In this document: piece by piece, positions 56,696 to 64,000 of the stretch
How the letters are laid out: each line of letters begins with the position of its first letter
Numbering within the stretch: the first letter of the stretch is position 1
Origin: Blumeriella jaapii
Taxonomy: Eukaryota > Ascomycota > Leotiomycetes > Helotiales > Drepanopezizaceae
Assembly: GCA_009599575.1 (NCBI GenBank)
Contig: VWND01000001.1
Location: 1,736,001-1,800,000, forward strand
Direction: 5' to 3'
Length of the DNA: 64,000 nt
The notes under the pieces: generated by a model
The model's database searches: none
The model's input: only the letters and a program-made list of their open reading frames with translations
Told to the model about the DNA's origin: nothing
Translations under genes and position numbers: made by a program

Positions 56696-56838
56696 TCGCA
56701 TTTTATGTTAAAACACTATTATTTAATTACGTCAAATTGGAAGGTAATAAAAGCAGGAAGCTATTTTTAGATTTTGAATTAAAAATTTCATTTTTATTAA
56801 TTAAAAGTTATTGAATTATATATTTTCGTTGAATTTTT
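56696..56838. repeat. Tandem repeat unit 1 (about 160-bp period)
   Basis: Shares TCGCATTTT-TTAAAACACTAT and the later TTTCATTTTTATTAATTAAA stretch with 63260-63424. Unit 1 is cut by copy B. Confidence 0.7.
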
Positions 56839-57104
56839 TGTGACGACTCACTCGTTTGCCCCTCGTGTCACCCCAGCAACTACGTATAGCTGCAAGCTCC
56901 CTGGTCTTCTGGTGGGTCTTCCTATCAACTGTGGAAATTATTTATATATATAAGGCTTTTTCCTTTTAGCAACTTCTGCCTTTTGCAATTATTAATTCTA
57001 AATGAATATTTTTATTACAGAACCAAAGGCTCGTTTTCTATATTATATAAATACGGCGACCAATTGATTGATTTCCCAGCCTTTCGGCTAATTAAATCGT
57101 TATA
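56839..57104 (+). repeat. 5' LTR of copy B
   Basis: 266 bp, begins TGTGACGACTCACTCG and ends ATCGTTATA. Compared with the 3' LTR (TATAACGACTTATTCG) the differences are CA-to-TA and TG-to-TA changes, as RIP makes. Confidence 0.92.
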
Positions 57105-57639
57105 TTATTAATAATTTTTTTTTTACGCTGGCGACGGCGTAAATTATTTTTCCTCTCGAATTCTTTACGGATTATACCAAAATAATCGACCGGTCGTAAA
57201 AAGCTTATTTTCGTACTTCGCGAAAAATAATATCTGTTCAACGATCTTTTCTTTAACAAAGCTTTTCAGCTTCTGCTATTACATTTTAATCTCTCTTTTT
57301 TTAATTAGCGAAAAAGCAGCCTTTTCCAAAAGCTTTTTTTTTTAAAAAACAATCCTTTTTTCGAAAAAAAAAAAACAAAGGAAAAAGCAGAGCACCAACC
57401 ATTTCGCCTGCCATTTTTTCGCAGTTTAGCGCTGAAAGCGTTTAGTTGAGATTTTTGCAAAATCAACTAAAAAAAACGCAAAAGCGTAAACGACAACTTT
57501 TAAAAATTATACGATTGCGACAGACTTTTTAATTAAAGCGTTTAATAAAATTTATCGAACGTGCTTCTGCTAATCGCGAATTTGCTGCTTTTTTTCGCAA
57601 CGTTTTATTTTAATTAACAAACGCTGCAAATCAACCTTT

Positions 57640-58570
57640 ACGTTTTTCGCGAATTCTTTTTGGATTTTCCTATAATAGCCAAAACTTTAGCGCGCTTTTT
57701 AAACGCTATAATTTTCATTTATCTGCTGATTTTCGACTAGCTCGTATAAAACGCGTTCCGAACCTTAAATTTAAATTAAATAATAATAAAAATTACAAAA
57801 CACGCCACTGAAAAACTAAAATTTTCGATAATCTCGAATTTTACCACGATTATTTTGCTAGCGATCGATTTCGCAAAAATTATATATTCGATCAGACCGA
57901 AAACGTAGCAAAAAAGTTTTTAATTCCGCGTATTTTAAACCGTTCCGATTTTACACTTTTCGAAAAACTAATTAAAAAAGTCGCCGATTTTTTAGCCGAT
58001 TTTTCAAACGTTTAAAAAGCCGAAAACGAATTCAAAATATTTGCAATAAATACGCACGACGACTTTTAGCGGTTTTATCTGCGATTTTCTATTTTCGCAG
58101 CGAACGCTTAAATACGAACCGATAAACAGCTTCGAAACGCTTTTCGCGATAAAATACTAAAGCGTTTACGAAAAAAGCTGCATTTGGAATAAACGCGTAT
58201 AACGACCTTTAAAAATTGGCTTATCGCCGTTCGTTAAAAAAAACAAAATCAATTAGCTAAACGAACTTTATACGCGAATCGCTTTTTCAAATCTACCATT
58301 TATCAAAATGGTAGGTCCTTAATCAAAGCGTACTACGAATTAAATCGTACGTACGAAAATCGTTCAAATGCTTTACAAGCTCCTTTTCAGCCTTTTGCTG
58401 CTCTTTCTCCCTTTCCACGCCAAAACGCTTCTTCTAGCGTTTTTTCTTTTCGATCGGACCAACGATAACGCTCGTTTTTTATTCCATATCAGAAGATTCG
58501 AAGCCAATTTGCACGATCTTTTACGGGCCGATTTTCGGTTCCATTTAAAAGTTTTTCCAAATTAATAAAT
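57640..58570 (+). pseudogene. Copy B gag-like remnant
   Basis: A plus-strand frame can be followed with few interruptions: NFSALFKRYNFHLSADFRLAR, DRFRKNYIFDQTENVAKKFL, and a linker with NALQAPFQPFAAPFPFP. This is the position and composition of a Ty3 gag capsid and spacer. No CCHC zinc knuckle was found. Stops are present at former Gln/Trp codons. Confidence 0.6.
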
Positions 58571-58738
58571 ATAAACGAAATTAAGCCGGCCGAAGATTCG
58601 CTTTAATAATAATAATAAAAACGAAAACTTTTTTCCAAACGATTTCTAAAACGCATACGAGAAAATTAAAAGCTTTTCCGCCAATCGGAAAAACGCCCAA
58701 GCCTAAGCAAAGCTTTTTTTTTAAGCGTATTACGCGAT

Positions 58739-58921
58739 ATGCGTTATTTTAACGTTCGAAAGCTTTTTAATAGCGATTTATTAATAATTTCCGTTATATT
58801 TATTAAAAATAACTTTTCGTACAAAATAAAAGCGCTCGCCGATTTTAAAACGAACGGTTATGCGTTAATCGATTCGGCGCTGATCAAATCCTTTTTTTTT
58901 TTTTTAAAACTTTTAATTTAA
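58739..58921 (+). pseudogene. Copy B aspartic protease remnant
   Basis: 60-codon open piece with ALADFKTNGYALID; the active-site triplet expected as Asp-Ser-Gly reads Asp-Phe-Lys at 58841-58849. The first codon of the open piece follows the conserved RDMRYFNVRK-like stretch seen in copy A. Confidence 0.75.
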
Positions 58922-59639
58922 TCTTTCCCGGCTTTTTTTCCTGTAAAAAAGTATAATAAAACTCGTGGCTATTTAATTATATATTTTACGCTTTTTAATC
59001 TTATTATTAATAATCGAATACAATCGTTTATTTTTTTTTTAATTATTAACCTCGGAAATCATAATATAATTCTAAAAAAAGTTTGATTGGCCGAATACTA
59101 AGTTCTACTAGATTGTAATAAACGCAAGCTTTATTAGCCGAAATCTTACCCCCCCATAGCCTTTTACGCTCGTTGTATTAAAATCTTTTATTTGCATTTT
59201 CGAAAAATTCAATTTCGCCATCAGAACGACGCTGTAAAACGTAACAAAAACCTTAACTAATTGTAACAAACCTACGACGCTATACGAAGCGCGAAAAAAT
59301 CGAATTTTATTCGCGGTATTAATTTCGATAGCGACGCCAATAAAATAATACAAAAAATCACATTATTATTTTTTTAGGCTAACGATCCTTTTTTTGTTAT
59401 TTTTTTTTTTTTTTTTTTTTTTTTTCGTTAAAATAAATTTCTTCGTTTTACGAAAAACAATTATATCAAAAACCGAAGAAAAGCCTTCGCCGCGATGGCC
59501 TTTCAGTTTAATATAATCGATAGTTTAAATAAACCATTTTTTAAATCTTTTAAACGACTAATTCGAAAACGAATCCCTTAATTTACTGCTTACCCAATTT
59601 TTATTTGCCAAATTATTGCATACGCTTTCAAGCTAATCT

Positions 59640-61240
59640 TCAGAAAAAAAACAGTTGAAATGTTTTCAACCTTTTTGTACGAAATCGATAAAATACTAGA
59701 CGACCTTACGTATAATATTTCTTTTAAAACTTAATTTTACAATCTTTTCGAACGTTTCAAAACCAATAAAATATCGATTTCGACCTTTTTAATTAATTTA
59801 GCAAAGCTAATTTCGAATAAATCTTTTTTCGAATCTTTTTCCTCGAAGTACAAAAACCTCGAATACGTGTTTTTTAAAGCCGCTAATAACGAACTAGCTT
59901 TTTACCGGCCTTACGATTATAAAATCGAGCTTATTATAAATAAAAAAAAACTGAAATATATTTTTTTATATAAAATATCGATTCCGAAACTCGAAATTAT
60001 CAAAACTTATCTACAAAATAACCTTAACAAAAGCTTTATCGAACCTTTTATCGCTTTTTTCGCTGTTTTAATACTTTTCGCCAAAAAACCCGACGGTTTA
60101 TTGCGTTTTTGTATCGATTATCGAATTTTTAATAATATTATTCGTAAAAATCGCTATTTTCTCTTTTTTATCGATAAGACTTTTGCTCGTTTCTCGGAAA
60201 CGCGAATTTTTACAAAACTCGATATTCGTTAAGCTTTTTATAAAATTCGAATAAATTCCGCCAATAAAAAACTAACGACGTTTCGTACGCGTTACGGCGT
60301 TTATAAATGCAAGATGCTATCTTTTGGCCTTATTAATAAATCCGCAATTTATCAACGCTATATAAACGACGTTTTTTTCGATTATTTAAACGATTTTGTA
60401 TTATATATTTGAATAATATTTTTATTTATTCGTCCGATTTTTTAAAATACGCTATATACGTTCGCAAAATGCTCCAAAAGCTCGCTAACGCTGAATTATA
60501 GGCCGATATTCGGAAGTTTAAATTCAACGTTATTTAAATCCGTTACCTAGGCTTTATTATTTCGATTAAAAACTTAAAAATAAATCCAGAAAAGGTTTCC
60601 GTGGTCGCTTATTAAAAGCCTTTTACTATTGTAAAAAATATATAAAACTTTTTTGGTTTTTGTAACTTTTATCGACGTTTTATTCGAAACTACGGTATAA
60701 TTGCAAAGCTTTTGGTCCATTTAACCAAAGCTAACGTTTTTTTTAATTTTACTTTTAAATATCAGAAAAGTTTCGACCTTTTTACATTAACTTTTACTAT
60801 TGCATCAATTTTATAATATTACAAGCAAAACCTTTCTTATATATTAAAAACTAACGCTTCCGACGGCGTAGTAGCTTTTATGCTTTCGCAATTTTATAGC
60901 GACGACTGGCTTCCAGTCGCCTATTTCAGCAAAATCATAGCTTTCGCAAAATTAAACTACGTCGTATACGATAAAAAAATGCTCGCAATCGTAAAATCTC
61001 TAGGCAACTTTCGTACTAAATTAATTAATTCAATTTATTAAATCAAAATTATTATTAATTATAAGGCTTTAAAATACTTTATAACTTCCAAACCCTTAAA
61101 CGTTCGACAAGCACGCTAGGCCGAGCTTCTCGCCGACTACAACTTTTTTATTACGTACAAACCAAATAAATATAATTTTTTAACTAACGTATTAACACGT
61201 CGTACGAGCGAATTCGACCGCCAAAACTCTTTTAAACGCA
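59640..61240 (+). pseudogene. Copy B reverse transcriptase and RNase H remnant
   Basis: A 121-codon open piece (59867-60232) carries YKIELIINKKKLKYIFLYKI, FAKKPDGLLRFCIDYR and FTKLDIR, classic Ty3 RT motifs. The active site at 60406-60417 reads YLNN, and one base is missing just before it relative to copy A. Downstream are NPEKVSVVAY, KNIxNFFGFCNFYRRFI (thumb/connection) and RNase H TNASDGVVAFML with LNYVVYDKKMLAIVKSL. Many stops. Confidence 0.85.
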
Positions 61241-61279
61241 TCCAACGCCTGCAAACCCTTTTCCGAGCCGATCAAATCG

Positions 61280-62733
61280 ATCACCGCTTTTTAATTAAAA
61301 AACTTCGATTTTCCACGGCTTCCGAAACAGCTGTTTTTATCGTTAAAATAGCTGATTTTTTTTCCGCATTCCGTATCGTTAATCAAATTCTTTACGCTAA
61401 TCGCACAGCTAGCAGCCTAATAACCTTTCGAAAAAAAGCTGTACGAAACGCTACGAAAAAAAACGACGATAATAACATTTCGTATATATTTAAACGCGAT
61501 TTGCTATTATATTACGATCGCTTAATAATATCAGACGTCGATTATTTTCGTCTGGCCTTTATACGAAAAATGCATAATCAAATTTTCACCGCTTATTTTA
61601 GCGCTCGCAAAACTACGCAATTGCTTTCGGACCAATATTATTAGCGAGGTATAACAGCTTTTGTAAAACAATATTATCGCAACTGCTACGTTTATCGAAA
61701 AAGTTTTATTTCAAAAAATAAACGCTCCGGCCTTTTTCAGCCTCTTTCTGTTTTTAACCATTTTTAAAAGCACGTTATAATAGATTTTTGCAGCTTTAAT
61801 AAAAACAAATACGGTTACGATAACGTATTTATAATAATAAATCGCTTTTCTAAGCAAACTATTTCGATTCTTTGCCACAAAAATATCGACGCTCGAAGCT
61901 TCGCTAAACTATATATATTCTACGTATACAAGTATTTTGGCCTTTTAAAAAGTATTATTAGCGATCGTAGCCTTTAGTATTAGTTTATTTTCTGATTTGA
62001 ATTAAATAAAATACTCGATACGCAATTAAAGCTTTCGACAGCCGCTCATTTTAAAACCGACGATTAAACCGAAATTTACAACTAATATTTGCAAAAACGC
62101 TTTCGACCTTTCGTAAATTTTTATTAAAACGATTGGAACGAATTTCTTTTAATAATAGATTTCGCTTAAATAATTCTTTTTTACGAAAATCTAGATGGCC
62201 TTTCATTTTTTAAAATTATACACGGCTATATTTTTTATATTAATTAAAACTAAAAGCTCGATACTTTCTTTTTTTCCAATCTTTTATACAAGCTAAACGC
62301 AAACGAAGCTCGTATGTACGCTCGCCGCTATTACGACGCTTAGAACTTCGCTAAATCGCATTTTTAATAAGCTTACGATAAAATAAAAAAAAATGCGAAT
62401 AAGTTTCGCCGCGCGATCGATTTTAACGTTAACGATTACGTATAGCTCGATATGCGTTTATTTCCGATCTTCCGGCCCTTTCGCAAGCTCGACAATCCTA
62501 TAAACGGCCTTTTCAAAATTGTAGCCAAAATTTTCGATAACGCTTTTAAATTAGATCTCTTTAGTATTATAAACGTACACCCAGTTTTTCACGCTAATCG
62601 ATTGCGTAAAACAGCTGACGACGCGTTTTCAGATCAGGTTAATTTAGCCCTTGAATTTATTAATATAATTAATAAGTTTAAATACGAAATCGAAAAATTG
62701 ATCGCCTGTCGAATGCAGCGGAAAACCTTTTAA
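61280..62733 (+). pseudogene. Copy B integrase remnant
   Basis: Zinc-binding region AFIRKMHNQIFTAYFSARKTTQLL (about 61558-61625), a catalytic core with DFCSFNKNKYGYDNVFIIINRFSK and HFGLLKSIISDRS-like segments, and the C-terminal piece 62452-62733 (93 open codons, DMRLFPIFRPFRKLDN to MQRKTF). No chromodomain recognisable. Confidence 0.8.
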
Positions 62734-62961
62734 TACAAAGCTTTTTAAATAAGCTTAAATAAAAATCTCACGTAATACCCCGCGTTTGATTTTATATATA
62801 TTTTTCTGAAAATGCGCGACTTTTATTTGACGTATAAAAAGCTTCCCGGTCCTTTTGCAAAACTTGTAAACTGGCTAAAAGCGTATTCCGAAGGTTTGAA
62901 TTCGTACGATCATTTGAATAGCGACGTACTAATAAATAAAAGCTCGAAGGCGCGCTTTTTT

Positions 62962-62976
62962 CGGACGGAAGGGTAG
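62962..62976 (+). other. Polypurine tract of copy B
   Basis: CGGACGGAAGGGTAG directly before the 3' LTR; matches copy A except for G-to-A changes. Confidence 0.8.
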
Positions 62977-63242
62977 TATAACGACTTATTCGTTTGCTCC
63001 TCGTGTCATCCCAGCAACTACGTATAATTGCAAGCTCCCTGGTCTTCTAATGGGTTTTCCTATCAATTGTAAAAATTATTTATATATATAAAACTCTCTT
63101 TTTTTAGCAACTTCTGCCTTTTGCAGTTGTTAATTCTAAGTGAATATCTTTGTTACAAAACCAAAGGCTCGTTTCCTATACCATATGAACACGGCGACCA
63201 GTTGACTGATCTCCCAGCCCCTCGGCTGATTAGATCGTCACA
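62977..63242 (+). repeat. 3' LTR of copy B
   Basis: 266 bp, begins TATAACGACTTATTCG and ends GATCGTCACA; pairs with 56839-57104. Confidence 0.92.
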
Positions 63243-63247
63243 TTTTT

Positions 63248-63490
63248 TATTTTTTATTATCGCATTTTGTATTAAAACACTATCAACGACAGATATTTAA
63301 TTGTAATAAATTAATAAATAATAAAAACAGAAAGCTATTATTAAATTATAAAGTAAAAGTTTCATTTTTATTAATTAAAAGTTTTAAAACGAAATGTTTT
63401 GTTTTAATTTATTATTTTTTATAATCGTATTTTAAATTAAAATACTTCCAACGCCAGTTATTTAATTATAATAAACTGAAGAAAAGTAAG
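63248..63490. repeat. Tandem repeat units 2 and 3 (165-bp period)
   Basis: TCGCATTTTGTATTAAAACACTAT begins at 63260 and a diverged copy TCGTATTTTAAATTAAAATACT begins at 63425, a spacing of 165 bp. Unit 1 lies before copy B. The array is RIP-altered and diverges after about 63490. Confidence 0.65.
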
Positions 63491-64000
63491 TTCAGCTTGC
63501 ATTCGAATAGAAATTATAGAAATTATTTTAAATTCTACGTCGGAACATTCATTTTTGATTAAGTGAAAGTAATTTAAATCGTTTTTGTACGCATTTCCAA
63601 TCAGAAATTGTATTAATTAATCGGCTACGAATCGTACAAATATAATATACTTTTATTAAAACTAAATAAAGCTTATATTTTTTTAAGCTTTCTAGCTATT
63701 TTACAAATGCTTTTCAGCTTTTAAATATCGGTATAATATTTATATTCGGAAGGTAAAAAACAAAAGGCAAAAGGTAAAAGAAAACCGTTATTTTTACGAA
63801 AAGCTTTTGCTTAAGCGTATAATAAGTAAAAGAAGCTGCTTACGAGCCTTGGATTTTAGGTTGTAAAAGCAATAAAGCTGTAAAACATAAAAAAATCGTA
63901 TTAAAAGTAATAAATTACATTTTTTTAGCCGAAAATCTTGATATATAATAAAACGCGAGCTTAATAAAGCTTTTATAATTATCGAATAGCTTATAACCGA
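63491..64000. other. AT-rich sequence, unidentified
   Basis: No frame or repeat end recognised. Probably the rest of the element or decayed repeat that hosts copy B; it runs off the window. Confidence 0.5.

Larger units (their letters stand above)
56834..63247 (+). mobile_element. Ty3/gypsy LTR retrotransposon copy B
   Basis: Full-length element 56839-63242 (6404 bp), plus-oriented, flanked by TTTTT on each side (56834-56838 and 63243-63247), a possible 5-bp duplication that is weak evidence because the context is T-rich. LTRs are 266 bp. Internal order is gag, protease, RT-RNase H, integrase, polypurine tract. It is the same family as copy A in inverted orientation and similarly mutated. 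Confidence 0.9.

Noticed and set aside
48895..63242. Paired long inverted repeats considered as a palindrome or centromere core
   Set aside because: Each arm is a complete LTR retrotransposon with its own ends, which explains the symmetry without a special structure.
1..64000. CRISPR array, rRNA operon, bacterial-type operon or biosynthetic gene cluster
   Set aside because: None seen; repeats present are microsatellites, LTRs and one short tandem array, and no backbone biosynthetic enzyme is encoded.

Overview
The window is nuclear DNA of a filamentous ascomycete (Pezizomycotina; Leotiomycetes is a guess from overall protein character, not shown). Evidence: genes with many short introns (about 41-204 bp, mostly 45-90) using GTRNGT donors and CTAAC/CTGAC-like branch sites; recognisable single-copy fungal proteins (Tma17, Lsm8, Vps26, Nup120, Rad51, Acl4, Gir2, Puf6, Ish1/Msc1 family); and an AT-rich block of transposon copies full of C-to-T/G-to-A changes, the mark of repeat-induced point mutation (RIP).

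Region 1 (1-28.9 kb) is gene-dense housekeeping DNA. On the minus strand: a mitochondrial-type rhomboid protease, a conserved fungal membrane protein, an ER-type anchored K/E-rich protein, LSM8, NUP120, RAD51, a single-pass fungal protein and GIR2. On the plus strand: TMA17, a nucleoside hydrolase, VPS26, a small Ser-rich protein, ACL4 and PUF6. Several pairs are divergent with short shared promoters (rhomboid/TMA17, LSM8/VPS26, GIR2/PUF6). ACL4-GIR2-PUF6 form a tight group of translation and ribosome-assembly genes within about 4.7 kb. LSM8 has a 25-nt first exon and was only recovered by splicing the sequence by eye.

Region 2 (28.9-48.2 kb) has longer intergenic stretches rich in microsatellites and in a palindromic TACAGTAC/GTACTGTA motif. 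Genes: a doubtful 70-aa ORF, an alpha/beta hydrolase with the full residue set of fluoroacetate dehalogenases, a mitochondrial-type hypothetical, an eight-repeat Ish1/Msc1 protein containing a GC-AG intron, a two-membrane-segment kelch protein, an MFS transporter and a small GPI-anchored Cys-rich protein.

Region 3 (48.2-64 kb) is almost gene-free and very AT-rich. A Tc1/mariner element (48196-56038, TA target duplication, 31-bp terminal inverted repeats) is split by a complete Ty3/gypsy retrotransposon (copy A, 48895-55367, 297-bp LTRs, 5-bp duplication AGTTT). A second Ty3 copy (copy B, 56839-63242, 266-bp LTRs) lies 1.5 kb away in the opposite orientation, inserted in a tandem array of about 160 bp period. 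Between them is a roughly 600-bp island of ordinary base composition with a 42-nt C run. Protease, reverse transcriptase and transposase catalytic residues are changed by transitions, so these elements look inactivated by RIP.

No operon-like system, CRISPR, rRNA or credible tRNA was found. The most noteworthy items are the nested, inverted RIP-mutated transposon structure and the fluoroacetate-dehalogenase-like hydrolase.
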